Below are positions 23,927-33,387 of a DNA stretch of 64,000 bases, piece after piece. The notes under the pieces are model-generated. The model was not told where the DNA came from, did not search any database, and saw only the letters and a program-made list of their open reading frames with translations. This DNA is from Rouxiella sp. WC2420. GTDB taxonomy: Bacteria; Pseudomonadota; Gammaproteobacteria; Enterobacterales; Enterobacteriaceae. The DNA is taken from NCBI RefSeq assembly GCF_041200025.1, contig NZ_CP165628.1:2232001-2296000 (forward strand). Direction: 5' to 3'. The number at the start of each line of letters is the position of its first letter. Position 1 is the first letter of the stretch. Position numbers and translations under genes: made by a program.

Positions 23927-24784
23927 TTACTGCGGAACGGTATCCGTCCCGAACCATTTCAGAGCCAGCTTTTTCAGCGTGCCGTCTTGCTTGGTTTGCA
24001 TGATGGCGTCGTCAAACATCTTCTTCAACTCAGGATCGCTCTTGCGGATACCCACTGCGGAACCCGAGCCGAGCAGCCCGCCAATAAACTGCGGTCCAGC
24101 CAGCTGGATATCCTCGTTCCCGGGCTTGGCTTTCGCACCGGTCAAATAGGTTGCCGAGGCAAAGACCATATCTACGCGGCCTGATTTAAGGTCCAGATCG
24201 TGCTCCTCAGTGGTTTTATACTGGCGGATGGTCACGATACCTTTCATATATTTTTGCAGGAACTGTTCGCCAATTGACGAGCCTTGCACACCGACAATTT
24301 TCCCTTTCAGCAGCGGTGCGATTTTTGCCACTTCGGCTTCGGCTCCGGCTTCATCGGTGGTCAGTGAGAAACGCTTGCCGAGGTCTGGCATTTTGGCCAG
24401 CGGGCTGTCTTTCAGCACCGCAAAAGTCTGTCCTGCATTGCTGTAGGGGATCGAGAAATCGATGATTTTTTTACGGGCGTCAGTGGCTGACAGGCCGTCA
24501 ATAATGGCGTCAAACTTACCGGCGTTGAGGGCTGGAATGATCCCGGCAAAAGGCTGCACCACAATTTCACATTTGACGTTCATTTTCTGGCACAAAACCT
24601 TGTATAAATCGATTTCGAAGCCGTCCAGTGTGCCGTCAGGTTTAGTGAAGTTAAACGGGCGGAAAGCCCCCTCGGTGGCAATTTTTACTACGGTCCATTT
24701 TTTTCCTTCTTCCGCGTGGCTGCTAAAACTCACAGACAGCGTTGCCGCTAAACACAATGCACTGACCAGTCTTGCCAATTTCAT
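23927..24784 (-). CDS. Periplasmic amino-acid-binding protein (HisJ/OccT/NocT type)
   Basis: A 285-residue family 3 solute-binding protein. A signal peptide covers about residues 1-24 (MKLARLVSALCLAATLSVSF, cleavage after SHA). The mature N-terminus IATEGAFRPFNFTKPDGTLDGFEIDL and the FDAIIDGLSATDARKKIIDFSIPY stretch follow the His/Lys/Arg/octopine-binding pattern. The C-terminus KQDGTLKKLALKWFGTD is also typical. It is the last gene of a four-gene unit with two permeases and an amidohydrolase. The ligand may be the amino acid or conjugate handled by that amidohydrolase. Confidence 0.9.
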   Translation of the reverse strand: MKLARLVSALCLAATLSVSFSSHAEEGKKWTVVKIATEGAFRPFNFTKPDGTLDGFEIDLYKVLCQKMNVKCEIVVQPFAGIIPALNAGKFDAIIDGLSATDARKKIIDFSIPYSNAGQTFAVLKDSPLAKMPDLGKRFSLTTDEAGAEAEVAKIAPLLKGKIVGVQGSSIGEQFLQKYMKGIVTIRQYKTTEEHDLDLKSGRVDMVFASATYLTGAKAKPGNEDIQLAGPQFIGGLLGSGSAVGIRKSDPELKKMFDDAIMQTKQDGTLKKLALKWFGTDTVPQ

Positions 24785-24861
24785 GTTTTATAACCTCTTT
24801 TTATAGCATTGATTAAATAACCGCTGGATGTTGTGCCATTGGGCACGAAAAAATGGATTGA

Positions 24862-25587
24862 TTAATGCACCTCACCCACCGGCTTTTTTACCGTGCGGGT
24901 CACCGGAGCGCGTAAATGGGGAGTGAGGCGGTACTCGACCAGCATCACCAGGCGGCTTATCACCAAATTGATCAGCAGATAAATCAGGCCAGTCACCAAA
25001 AATACTTCCAGCGCGCGATAGGTGTCGGAAATTATCTGCGCGGCAATGCCGGTGATATCCATCAGGGTGATGATTGAGCACAGCGACGTGGACTGAACCA
25101 TAGAAATCAGCTCGTTGCCGTAGGCCGGTAACGCCTGACGGATGGCAATGGGAAAAATAATTCGCCTCACCATTAACAGGCGCGACATACCACAGGCCCG
25201 GGCCGCTTCGATGGCTCCGTGCGGAACAGCAAGCAGGCCGCCGCGCAGAATTTCGCTGCCGTAGGCCGCAGTACACAAAGACAGTGATAGCAGCGCGCAG
25301 CCGTAGGGCTCACGCAGTATTGGCCATAAAAAACTGTGGCGAACGCTTTCGAATTGACCCAGCCCGTAGTAAATCAAAAATAGCTGTACCAGCAATGGCG
25401 TGCCGCGAAAACAGAACACGTAGCAGCGCGCGGGCTCGCTGAGCCAGCGATAGGGCGAGAGGCGGGCAAAAGCCAGTAACAGTGCCAGACAAAAGCCCAT
25501 CACTATCGAATAAAAAGTCAGTTGCAGCGTCAGGGGAATACCGGGCAGCAGTTGTAGCAAGGTGTCCCACAGGAATGGAAAATCCAT
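24862..25587 (-). CDS. Amino-acid ABC transporter permease (HisM-like)
   Basis: A 241-residue membrane protein with about five helices. The EAA loop EAARACGMSRLLMVRRIIFPIAIRQ is near 155-180, and CFRGTPLLVQLFLIYYGLGQ near 55-75 is typical of this family. It starts at the same base where the upstream permease gene ends, so the pair is coupled and probably forms a HisQM-type heterodimer. Residues after 220 form a basic cytoplasmic tail. Confidence 0.92.
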   Translation of the reverse strand: MDFPFLWDTLLQLLPGIPLTLQLTFYSIVMGFCLALLLAFARLSPYRWLSEPARCYVFCFRGTPLLVQLFLIYYGLGQFESVRHSFLWPILREPYGCALLSLSLCTAAYGSEILRGGLLAVPHGAIEAARACGMSRLLMVRRIIFPIAIRQALPAYGNELISMVQSTSLCSIITLMDITGIAAQIISDTYRALEVFLVTGLIYLLINLVISRLVMLVEYRLTPHLRAPVTRTVKKPVGEVH

Positions 25588-26303
25588 CAGCGTTTAACCC
25601 CGCGAGAATAATGTACTTCCGCTCGACGCAGCGACCAGCCGGAAAAGGCCGAGATCACCAGATACAGCAGCGCGGCGGCACAGTAAAAGTCAAACGGCTT
25701 ACCGGTAGACCCGGCGCCGGTTTGCGCTTTGTTCATCAGTTCGGCCAGACCGGTCACCGACACCAGCGCTGCGGCTTTTAGCACCAACTGCCAGACATTG
25801 CCCATGCCTGGCAGCGCGTGACGCAGCAGCAGGGGAATAATGATGCGGTGAATGCGCACCCACGGACTCATGCCAAAGGCTTTGGCAGCTTCGAGCTCCC
25901 CGGGCGCGATGGCATAGAAAGCGCCGCGAAATACTTCCGTCTGCTGCGCTCCGGCAGCAATTCCCACGGCTAACATACCGGCCAGAAAACCGGGGAAGCT
26001 AATAAACTGCCCTTCACCAAACAGCTTGCCGAGGCTGGTCAGGATCTGACTGCCGCCAAAGTACAGCAGATAGATAATCAGCAGGTCGGGGATGCCGCGA
26101 ACCACCGTGGTGTAGGCATCGGCGAAATAACGCACTGGCCGATTGCCACTGATTTTTGCCCACGAAAATACTCCGCCAATCACCGCAGCCAGTAAAAAGC
26201 CGGACAGCGAAAGGGCAACGGTCATCAGCGCACCGGATAACAGCATCGGCCCCCAACCTCCGGGGCCAAAGCTCAGCGTCTCAAAAAATCCCAGATTACC
26301 CAT
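25587..26303 (-). CDS. Amino-acid ABC transporter permease (HisQ-like)
   Basis: A 238-residue partner permease with about five helices. TTVVRGIPDLLIIYLLYFGG is the conserved loop after helix 2, and EAAKAFGMSPWVRIHRIIIPLLLRH is the EAA loop that docks on the ATPase. It follows the amidohydrolase gene by 28 bases. No ATPase gene is found in this cluster; the nearest unassigned one is at 14946-15725. Confidence 0.92.
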   Translation of the reverse strand: MGNLGFFETLSFGPGGWGPMLLSGALMTVALSLSGFLLAAVIGGVFSWAKISGNRPVRYFADAYTTVVRGIPDLLIIYLLYFGGSQILTSLGKLFGEGQFISFPGFLAGMLAVGIAAGAQQTEVFRGAFYAIAPGELEAAKAFGMSPWVRIHRIIIPLLLRHALPGMGNVWQLVLKAAALVSVTGLAELMNKAQTGAGSTGKPFDFYCAAALLYLVISAFSGWSLRRAEVHYSRGVKR

Positions 26304-26331
26304 TTCTTATTCCTTGTCAGTCGGGGCGCAA

Positions 26332-27789
26332 TCAATGGCTACCGGGGAACGGCGGCTGTACATCATCAGGAATAGGATTTACAAACGGCGTGCCGGCCAG
26401 TCGGCGATCGTGCTCGGCTTTCGCAGCGATAATCAGATCTGGCCGGGTAAACAGATTCAGGGCAGTGCTGGCCATCAGCTTGGCAGAGTGGGTCAGTCCT
26501 TTGTGCGCCAGTGAGGATTTACCCTGGGCTACCAGCTGCCACGAGTGGCCCGGCGTGCCAATGGTGTAGGTTGCGCTGCGACATTGCACGGTCGGCACGA
26601 CCCAGCTGACAGAACCGACGTCTGTAGAGCCAATCATCGAGCTTTCAGGACGATCCAGCGGCACGACGTAGTCGCACAGCAACTCACCCGGCTTATATTC
26701 TTGCCCCATGCGCTGGAAGGCGCTGCTGATTTCCTCTTGCGACATAGTCTGCTGAAAACGCGCGGCGTAAGCGCGGTCGGCATCGTCGAAACCCGGTCCA
26801 CCCAGCCGTTCAAGATGAGACTGCATCAGCTCTTCCAGCACGCGGTTGCCGATCAGATTGGCATCACCGGAGAGGACGTTGCTCTTCATGGTCGTTTCGG
26901 TCATCAGCGCAGCGCCCTGAGCGACTTTATCGACGCGTTTAAGCAGTTCGGTCAGCTCAGGCAGGGTGCGGGTGCGCACCAGATAACGGACCGTGGCTTT
27001 GGCTTGCACCACGTTGGGCGAGAAACCGCCGCTGTCGGTAATCGCATAGTGAATGCGCGCGCTGGTCGGCATATGTTCGCGTAAATAGTTGATGCCGACG
27101 TTCATCAGCTCCACGGCATCCAGCGCGCTGCGACCGAGATGCGGTGTCGCCGCTGCGTGGGCAGCACGGCCAGAAAAGTGATAATTAAGCTCGTTACAGG
27201 CCAGCGAGTTGGCATCCATCACGCCGTTAAACGCGCCAGGGTGCCAGCAGATGGCGACATCAACGTCGTCAAACAACCCGGCGCGCACCATAAATCCTTT
27301 GGCGGAGCCGCCTTCCTCCGCCGGGCAGCCGTAATAACGGACTCGGCCCGGCAGCCCGCTGGCTTCGAGATAATCTTTTACTGCGGTCGCTGCCAGCAGC
27401 GCAGAAGAACCCAGCATATTGTGGCCGCAGCCGTGACCGTTGGCGCCGTCTTGCAGAGGCAAAGGTTCAGCAACATCGGCCTGCTGGCTCAGCCCCGGCA
27501 AGGCATCATATTCCCCCAGAATGGCAATTATCGGACCGCCTGCGCCTGCTTCCCCCATCATCGCCGTAGGTAAGTCTGCCACGCCTTCGGTCACGCGAAA
27601 TCCCTGCTGTTTCAACAGTTCCAAATGCGCTTTTGAAGATTTGAACTCGGTATAGTTAACCTCAGGCGTTTCCCAGATACGATCGCTGAGGTCCCAGAAG
27701 ATGCCTTTCTTTTCATCGATCAGTGCCCAGGTTTGCTTGAGCAAAGCATCAACTGAATCTTGGGATTCTGGCGAGGAGGTAGGCTGCAT
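26332..27789 (-). CDS. M20-family amidohydrolase, AbgB-like
   Basis: A 485-residue metallohydrolase that cleaves an acyl or aryl amide from an amino acid. Metal-binding segments of the M20 amidohydrolases are visible: LGEYDALPGL, NGHGCGHNMLG, CPAEEGGSAKGFM, GRAAHAA (dimer/catalytic) and GSTDVGSVSW. The whole pattern resembles AbgB, which hydrolyses p-aminobenzoyl-glutamate with AbgA; no AbgA is seen here. The ATG at 27789 follows AAGGAT by 7 bases; an ATG-extended form to 27873 has no such site. First gene of the cluster, so its product and the importer are made together. It probably frees an amino acid from an imported conjugate (inference). Confidence 0.87.
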   Translation of the reverse strand: MQPTSSPESQDSVDALLKQTWALIDEKKGIFWDLSDRIWETPEVNYTEFKSSKAHLELLKQQGFRVTEGVADLPTAMMGEAGAGGPIIAILGEYDALPGLSQQADVAEPLPLQDGANGHGCGHNMLGSSALLAATAVKDYLEASGLPGRVRYYGCPAEEGGSAKGFMVRAGLFDDVDVAICWHPGAFNGVMDANSLACNELNYHFSGRAAHAAATPHLGRSALDAVELMNVGINYLREHMPTSARIHYAITDSGGFSPNVVQAKATVRYLVRTRTLPELTELLKRVDKVAQGAALMTETTMKSNVLSGDANLIGNRVLEELMQSHLERLGGPGFDDADRAYAARFQQTMSQEEISSAFQRMGQEYKPGELLCDYVVPLDRPESSMIGSTDVGSVSWVVPTVQCRSATYTIGTPGHSWQLVAQGKSSLAHKGLTHSAKLMASTALNLFTRPDLIIAAKAEHDRRLAGTPFVNPIPDDVQPPFPGSH

Positions 27790-28001
27790 GGCAATAATCC
27801 TTATTGGCTGGAGAAAGTAGCTTGTATATACAGGGCAATCTACCAAGCAATAAAGAGGCCAAAATTTTATCAATATTAAAATTTATAAAAACAGAGAGCG
27901 GTTGGCTGGTGGAGCGCGGCGTGAGAATGGGGGAGGTTAAAGCGTTGAACTAAAATGATCCATCAGGGCGGGTGTCGGCGGGTCCCAATGACTGAAAATG
28001 G

Positions 28002-28020
28002 TGCGGCAATCCCTGCCGCA
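28002..28020 (-). terminator. Possible weak terminator after yohK
   Basis: TGCGGCA/TGCCGCA 7-base stem with a short loop; on the minus strand it is followed by CCATTTTC, a weak T tract. Confidence 0.45.
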
Positions 28021-28032
28021 GTAAATAAAGGA

Positions 28033-28725
28033 TTAACCAAACAGTTTTAACAGGATAGGAAACAGGAACGGGGCCAGCAGCGAAGTAATAATGCCGCAAA
28101 TCACCAGCGCCAGAGAGCTGTACGCGCCTTCCTGATAATCGACCTCGGCACAGCGAGCGGTTCCCAAAGCGTGCGAGGCGTTGCCCATTGCCAACCCTCG
28201 TGAGGCTTTGGTGGTTATCTTTAGCAAATTCAGAATGCTATGGCCAAACACCGCACCGAGAATACCAACGAAAATCACACATACCGCGCTTATCGCCGGA
28301 ATACCGTTAATCGACTGCGCGGCGGCCATGGCAATGGGCGTTGTCACTGATTTAGGCAGGACCGAGGCGGCAATTTGCGGCGTTGCGCCCATCCATAAAG
28401 CGATCGCCGTGCCTGTGGTCATCGCTACCACACTGCCGATAAAGCAGATGCTGATGATGGATTTCCAGCGCGCGCGGATCTGGTGCAGCTGTTCGTACAG
28501 TGGAAAAGCCAGTGCAACCACCGCCGGTTGTAACAGGTCATTCAGAATCTTACTGCCGGCAAAATAGCGTGCATACGGAATGTGAGTGACCAGCAGTAAA
28601 GGAATAATGATTACCATCGACATCAGCAAAGGGTTAAGCAGCGGCATACGCAGCTTGATTGCCAGCCTGCGGGTGGCGAAGTAAACCAGCAGGGTTAACG
28701 GCAGGGACCACCAGATCTGACTCAT
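28033..28725 (-). CDS. yohK: LrgB/CidB family membrane protein YohK
   Basis: A 230-residue inner membrane protein with several hydrophobic helices, the same length as E. coli YohK (231). The family motifs [35 protein letters not shown] and [12 protein letters not shown] are present. LrgB-type proteins are linked to export of small metabolites and to murein hydrolase control in other bacteria; the role in enterobacteria is poorly defined. Start overlaps the yohJ stop by four bases. Confidence 0.92.
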   Translation of the reverse strand: MSQIWWSLPLTLLVYFATRRLAIKLRMPLLNPLLMSMVIIIPLLLVTHIPYARYFAGSKILNDLLQPAVVALAFPLYEQLHQIRARWKSIISICFIGSVVAMTTGTAIALWMGATPQIAASVLPKSVTTPIAMAAAQSINGIPAISAVCVIFVGILGAVFGHSILNLLKITTKASRGLAMGNASHALGTARCAEVDYQEGAYSSLALVICGIITSLLAPFLFPILLKLFG

Positions 28726-29120
28726 TTTTCATCCTCCGCTTTACCCGCTACCGGTCGCTCGCCGTGAATGAGGTGAGAAGAAAATGCCACCACCACTAAA
28801 ACAATCAACGTGCTGACTACGCATGAAACCAGCAATGGACCAAACTGGGTGCGCAGCTGATCGTAATAGTTCATCACTCCAACGCCAATAGGCACAAACA
28901 GCAGAGCCATGTAGCGGATTAACACGCTACAGCCCGGCTTGACCCATTGATAAGGCAGGATTTGCGTTGAAAGCAGGGTGAACAGGATAAGCATGCCGAT
29001 AATGCTGCCAGGAATGGTCAGTGGCAACAGGGCGGAAATCGCGTTCCCAGCATATAAGCAGGCATAAATCAGCACAAATGCCCGTATATATTGAATTGGT
29101 AGTGATAGTGCAGTTCTCAT
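28722..29120 (-). CDS. yohJ: LrgA/CidA family holin-like protein YohJ
   Basis: A 132-residue protein with four hydrophobic segments, matching E. coli YohJ (132). Signature stretches: [30 protein letters not shown] and [18 protein letters not shown]. LrgA/CidA proteins are holin-like and act with LrgB partners, encoded here by the overlapping yohK. The upstream LysR-type gene at 29217 is on the same strand, about 100 bases away, and could regulate this pair as CidR does in other bacteria (inference). Confidence 0.93.
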   Translation of the reverse strand: MRTALSLPIQYIRAFVLIYACLYAGNAISALLPLTIPGSIIGMLILFTLLSTQILPYQWVKPGCSVLIRYMALLFVPIGVGVMNYYDQLRTQFGPLLVSCVVSTLIVLVVVAFSSHLIHGERPVAGKAEDEK

Positions 29121-29216
29121 GGCCTTTACCCTAGTCTAAATATTCATTCATCATACAATTAAATTTTCTTTGTCGCTAGTGTGACCTGCATCACATTGAG
29201 AGTTTCTAAAAATTTA

Positions 29217-30134
29217 TCACGGCCGGGTCAACGAGGGAGAGAGCAGCGTGAAAACATTTTGTAGCCACTGATTGGCTTCACGCTTACCGCTAAAACGATG
29301 ACTGTATATTTTTACCCGGTATGGCGGCACATAAAAAGGAATCGGATGAATTCTTACCTCAAGCAAGTCAGTAAACTTTTGTGCTGCGAAACGGGGAATA
29401 GTCATCAATAAATCGCTTTGTGCAATGATAAACGGAGCACTGAGCATAGACGGAGTTTTCATGGCGATGTGCCGCGCAAGCCCCATTTTCTGCAGTTGAT
29501 AGTCAATGACCCCCATAGTTTCATTCCAGGGCGTGACCACTAAATGCCGTGCGGCGAGATAGTCCTGCATTGAGAGTGATGCAGTATTTTTGCCACTCAA
29601 GGCAATATAGCTGTCTTCCAGCCAGCTAATTTCATGAATTTCATCAGGCCCTTTCTCGTCGGGATCGCTGAACCCAAGAGCAAAATCAAGATGACCGGCG
29701 AGTAATTCATTGATGGCCAGTTTTTGTGCTGAATATTGTAATTCAAACTGTACGCCGGGCGCGCTGTGCTGCAAATGCGCCATCAGGGTCGGGAAAATAC
29801 AGAATGCCGTGTAATCGGTAATGGCCACCTTAAAGCAAACTTTGCTCTGCAGGGGGTCAAACAGAGGTTTAGGTTTCAGGTGGTCGTTTAGCTGCCGCAG
29901 TGATTCTGCCACGGGTTGTGCTAGTTGACTGGCATAAACACTGGGCCGCATTTGATTCCCCTCACGGAAAAATAGCGGATCGTTTAACGCGCCTCGTAAG
30001 CGGGTTAGGGCATGGCTCAGCGCCGAAGTGCTCATCGCCAATTCATCAGCGGCAAGAGTAACGGACTGATGGCGGTAAACAGCATCGAATGCCAGCAGCA
30101 AATTAAGATCGAGTCGGCGCAGGGTAGAATGCAT
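29217..30134 (-). CDS. LysR-family transcriptional regulator
   Basis: A 305-residue LysR protein. The winged helix-turn-helix at about 1-65 contains LRRLDLNLLLAFDAVYRHQS and LAMSTSALSHALTRLRGAL. The C-terminal PBP-like domain would bind a small effector. The ATG at 30134 with GGAAG upstream is chosen over a GTG at 30164. The gene is divergent from the GNAT gene (97-base gap) and upstream of yohJK on the same strand; either could be its target. The effector is unknown. Confidence 0.9.
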   Translation of the reverse strand: MHSTLRRLDLNLLLAFDAVYRHQSVTLAADELAMSTSALSHALTRLRGALNDPLFFREGNQMRPSVYASQLAQPVAESLRQLNDHLKPKPLFDPLQSKVCFKVAITDYTAFCIFPTLMAHLQHSAPGVQFELQYSAQKLAINELLAGHLDFALGFSDPDEKGPDEIHEISWLEDSYIALSGKNTASLSMQDYLAARHLVVTPWNETMGVIDYQLQKMGLARHIAMKTPSMLSAPFIIAQSDLLMTIPRFAAQKFTDLLEVRIHPIPFYVPPYRVKIYSHRFSGKREANQWLQNVFTLLSPSLTRP

Positions 30135-30230
30135 AATATTCAACTTCCATTGATGATATTGCACTTATTTCAACAGTGAACAGAGTTTATGCTATTGGCA
30201 TTCAAGTAAACAGAAACAGGGACAGAAACA

Positions 30231-30713
30231 ATGACGAGTTTTAAAATCCGCTCCGCCGTGGCCGATGATGCACAGGCCATCTTCGACATGATTGTTGAAC
30301 TTGCCGTATATGAAAAAGCGTTGGTAGAAGTTAAAACCAACCCTCGGGAGATCCTCGAAACGCTATTTGGCGAAGGCAGTGTTACGGAAGCGCTGATTTG
30401 TGAAGTCGCTGGTAAAGCAGTGGGTTACGCGGTGTTCTTTACCAGCTATTCCACCTGGATGGGCCGCAACGGTATCTATTTGGAAGACTTGTACGTCTCG
30501 CCGGATTCTCGTGGGCTGGGGGCGGGCAAGGCGATGATTCAGAAAATTGCACAACTGGCGGTTGAACGCCGCTGCGCTCGCCTCGAGTGGAGCGTGCTCG
30601 ACTGGAATAAACCGGCGATTGATTTTTATCTCGGCATAGGGGCCAAGCCAATGGATGAGTGGGTGCGCTACCGCCTTGACGGTGAAGCTTTAGTCTCTTT
30701 TGCCGGACGCTAA
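30231..30713 (+). CDS. GNAT-family N-acetyltransferase, diamine acetyltransferase-like
   Basis: A 160-residue acetyltransferase. The acetyl-CoA pyrophosphate loop is in SPDSRGLGAGKAM, near 91-103, preceded by GIYLEDLYV, and WNKPAIDFYLGIGAKPMDEW follows. These match the SSAT-like (spermidine/spermine, thialysine) branch of the family, which has the same size. Substrate specificity within that branch cannot be read. It is likely monocistronic, with a GCCCGC/GCGGGC hairpin at about 30731-30756. Confidence 0.87.
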   Translation: MTSFKIRSAVADDAQAIFDMIVELAVYEKALVEVKTNPREILETLFGEGSVTEALICEVAGKAVGYAVFFTSYSTWMGRNGIYLEDLYVSPDSRGLGAGKAMIQKIAQLAVERRCARLEWSVLDWNKPAIDFYLGIGAKPMDEWVRYRLDGEALVSFAGR

Positions 30714-30897
30714 GGGGCTCTAATATAAAAGCCCGCGTATCGTGAAGATGAGCGGGCAGACTAAAAACGATCGCAATCTATTCGCGAGCCTTCGATTTTC
30801 AGGCAGTTAGGGATTGGCACCTTTACAGAACCTATACATTTAGCGGAAAGTACTGGTCTAAAATGAGACTTTATTGGACAGAAAAGGACCTCCACTT

Positions 30898-32058
30898 ATG
30901 CCGCTATCGCTCAAGCAATCCAAACGTCCCTGGCAACTCCTGCTGCTGGCGGGCGCGCTGGCAATACCCACGCTGGCTATTGCTCAGCCGGCCAGTAAGC
31001 CAGTGCCAAAAGTTGCAGTAAATGTTCATACTGAGCTAACCGGGCTCAATCATCCGTGGTCGCTGGCCTTTCTGCCTGATAATCAGGGCGCGCTAATCAC
31101 CGAGCGCAGCGGTAATCTGCGCCTTTGGCAGCCGGGGAAACCGTTGTCTGCGGCGATTACCGGCGTACCCGCAGTGTGGTTAGAAGCACAGGCCGGGTTG
31201 TGGGATGTGCGGCTGGCACCGGATTTTGCGAAAAGTCGGCGCGTTTATTTAAGCTTTGCAGCCAAGGATGACAAGGGAGAGCCGCACGCCGAGCTAGGTT
31301 ATGGCACGCTTTCCGCTGACGGGCTGCATCTTGAAAATTTTAAAACGATTTTCGTTGAACAACCGGCGCTGGAAAGCGGTATCAACCTCGGCGGGCGGTT
31401 AGTGTTTGATCCGAATGGCAATATTCTAATGTCACTCGGCGATAATAATCAGCGCATTCAGGCGCAGCAGCTCGACTCGCTGCGCGGCAAGGTGATTCGC
31501 CTGACGCCAGAGGGCGGCATTCCTGCCGATAATCCTTTCGTGAAATTAAAGGGCGCGCGCCCCGAGATCTTTACTTACGGCAATCGAAATCCACAGGCTT
31601 TAGCCTACAATCCCTGGACCAAAGATCTGTGGGAAACCGAGCACGGTCCGCGTGGGGGTGATGAGGTTAATATCCTGGCAGCGGGCAAAAACTACGGCTG
31701 GCCGGTCGCAACTTTCGGCATCGACTATTCCGGCATGCCAATCCCGGAAGCCAAAGGCTCACATTTGCCAGGCATGGAAGATCCTGTTTACTATTGGCGT
31801 ATCTCGCCTGCCGTCAGCGGCATGGCCTTCTATAACAACAGCAAATTCCCACAGTGGCAGAACTCGCTGTTTGTTGGCGCATTGAAAGAAACCACGCTTA
31901 TCCAGCTGGATGTGAAAGACAAAAAAGTCATGGGAGAGAACAGGATGCTCGAAGGTTTGGGGCTGCGTATCCGTGAGGTACAGGTTGGGCCGGATGGCTA
32001 TCTGTATGTATTAACTGATGAAAGCAACGGCAAGCTGTTAAAGATATCGCCGAAGTAA
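30898..32058 (+). CDS. PQQ-dependent aldose sugar dehydrogenase, YliI/Asd-like
   Basis: A 386-residue periplasmic beta-propeller enzyme oxidising aldose sugars with PQQ. The signal peptide is residues 1 to about 34 (MPLSLKQSKRPW, hydrophobic core, ending AIAQ). Propeller motifs include LNHPWSLAFLPD, ITERSGNLRLW, SLGDNNQR, YGNRNPQALAYNPW and WETEHGPRGGDEVN, all typical of Asd/YliI (371 residues). The ATG at 30898 lies 9 bases after AAGGA. No PQQ biosynthesis genes are in the window, so the cofactor must come from elsewhere. Confidence 0.92.
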   Translation: MPLSLKQSKRPWQLLLLAGALAIPTLAIAQPASKPVPKVAVNVHTELTGLNHPWSLAFLPDNQGALITERSGNLRLWQPGKPLSAAITGVPAVWLEAQAGLWDVRLAPDFAKSRRVYLSFAAKDDKGEPHAELGYGTLSADGLHLENFKTIFVEQPALESGINLGGRLVFDPNGNILMSLGDNNQRIQAQQLDSLRGKVIRLTPEGGIPADNPFVKLKGARPEIFTYGNRNPQALAYNPWTKDLWETEHGPRGGDEVNILAAGKNYGWPVATFGIDYSGMPIPEAKGSHLPGMEDPVYYWRISPAVSGMAFYNNSKFPQWQNSLFVGALKETTLIQLDVKDKKVMGENRMLEGLGLRIREVQVGPDGYLYVLTDESNGKLLKISPK

Positions 32059-32061
32059 GCA

Positions 32062-32094
32062 TAAAATCCCTCGCCGGTTGTCATCGGCGAGGGT
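32062..32094 (-). terminator. Intrinsic terminator of the MFS gene
   Basis: A perfect 9-base stem CCCTCGCCG/CGGCGAGGG (32068-32093) with an 8-base loop; on the minus strand it leads into ATTTTAT. It sits between convergent stops and may serve both genes. Confidence 0.75.
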
Positions 32095-32100
32095 GTGATA

Positions 32101-33387
32101 TTAACGGCGGGATTGCTGTGACTTGATAAGCGCCCACAGACTGAGCAAAGCTACCATCATCAGGTAATAGCTCGGTGCCAGCTTGCTGCCGGTAGCGGTA
32201 ATCAGCAGGGTACAGATAAACGGCGCGAAGCCGCCAAACACCGTTACTGCGATGTTATAACCGATCGCCATGCCGCTGGCGCGGGTGGTAACCGGGAACA
32301 GGTCCGCCATCATCGAGGGTACCGCCGAGAAATATACCGACTTCAGTAATGCCATCCAGCACACCAAAGCCACCAGTGCGAAGGCGGTGTTGTAGTGAAT
32401 CATCAGCCAAAAACCCGGATAAATGGTCACCAGCAGCAGGATGAGCGCTCCCCACATCAGCGGCAATCGACCCACTTTTTCAGCCCACAGCCCCATCAAG
32501 GGCGTTGCGACGGTAAGGATGACCCCAGCCAGCAGCGTGGCGGTGAAAGCCACTTGACCTGAAAAATGCAGCGTTTTAGTGGCGTAAGTCGGAACATAGT
32601 TCAGCATATAATTGACCGCTGTGGAGACCACCATCAGGCCAATTGCCATGCACAGCAGAGTTTTTTGCTGGCCAAACAGAGTATTTAAAGGCTTGGCCGT
32701 TTTGTCTGCTTTTACAAAGCTCTCGGCTTCTTCAATGTTGCGACGAATATACAAACCTACCGGACCAATCAACAGGCCGAAGGCGAAAGGAATGCGCCAT
32801 CCCCAATCCTGAATCTGTGACTCTGACAGCCACTGCGACAGCCCGAGGCCAAACGCCGAGGCTAGCAGGGTACTGGCACCTTGGGTGGCAAACTGCCAGC
32901 TGGCAATATAGGCTTTGCGTTCCGGGAAATGTTCCACCAAAAACGCGGTGGAGCTGCCGAACTCACCGCCCGCCGAGAAGCCCTGAATCAGGCGTGCCAG
33001 CAAAATAAGCAGCGGAGCGGCCAGACCGATGGTGGCGTAGGAGGGCGTGATAACAATCAGCAAACTGCCCACCATCATCAGGCTGATAGAGGCCAGCAGC
33101 GAGGCCTTGCGACCTGCCCTGTCGGCAAAAGCGCCGAGTACGATAGCGCCCAGCGGGCGGATAAGAAACGAAACGCCGAAGCTGCCAAACGCCAGCAGCA
33201 GTGAAACGGTCTGATCAGTCGTCGGGAAATAGGCGCGAGCAATATAGGCGGCAAAAAAACCATAAACGGCGATATCGAACCATTCCAGCGCGTTGCCGAT
33301 ACAGGTTACAAACAGCGTTTTGGTCAGGCTTGGCTTGACTGCGCTGGCGGCTCCGCTGGACGTGGTTGCAGAGGAGAGCTGGCTCAT
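32101..33387 (-). CDS. MFS transporter of the metabolite:H+ symporter (MHS) family
   Basis: A 428-residue 12-helix inner membrane transporter. CIGNALEWFDIAVYGFFAAYI at the start and GALADRAGRK-like GAFADRAGRKASLLASISLM in loop 2-3 are the MHS signatures shared by ProP, KgtP, ShiA and CitA. RLIQGFSAGGEFGSS is also conserved. These symport organic acids or zwitterions with protons. The start overlaps the end of the upstream M20 peptidase gene by four bases, so the transported compound is likely related to that enzyme: perhaps its dipeptide-like substrate. Confidence 0.9.
   Translation of the reverse strand: MSQLSSATTSSGAASAVKPSLTKTLFVTCIGNALEWFDIAVYGFFAAYIARAYFPTTDQTVSLLLAFGSFGVSFLIRPLGAIVLGAFADRAGRKASLLASISLMMVGSLLIVITPSYATIGLAAPLLILLARLIQGFSAGGEFGSSTAFLVEHFPERKAYIASWQFATQGASTLLASAFGLGLSQWLSESQIQDWGWRIPFAFGLLIGPVGLYIRRNIEEAESFVKADKTAKPLNTLFGQQKTLLCMAIGLMVVSTAVNYMLNYVPTYATKTLHFSGQVAFTATLLAGVILTVATPLMGLWAEKVGRLPLMWGALILLLVTIYPGFWLMIHYNTAFALVALVCWMALLKSVYFSAVPSMMADLFPVTTRASGMAIGYNIAVTVFGGFAPFICTLLITATGSKLAPSYYLMMVALLSLWALIKSQQSRR

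Noticed and set aside
26545..27084. 179-codon plus-strand frame opposite the AbgB-like gene
   Set aside because: Antisense shadow of a well-supported M20 hydrolase.
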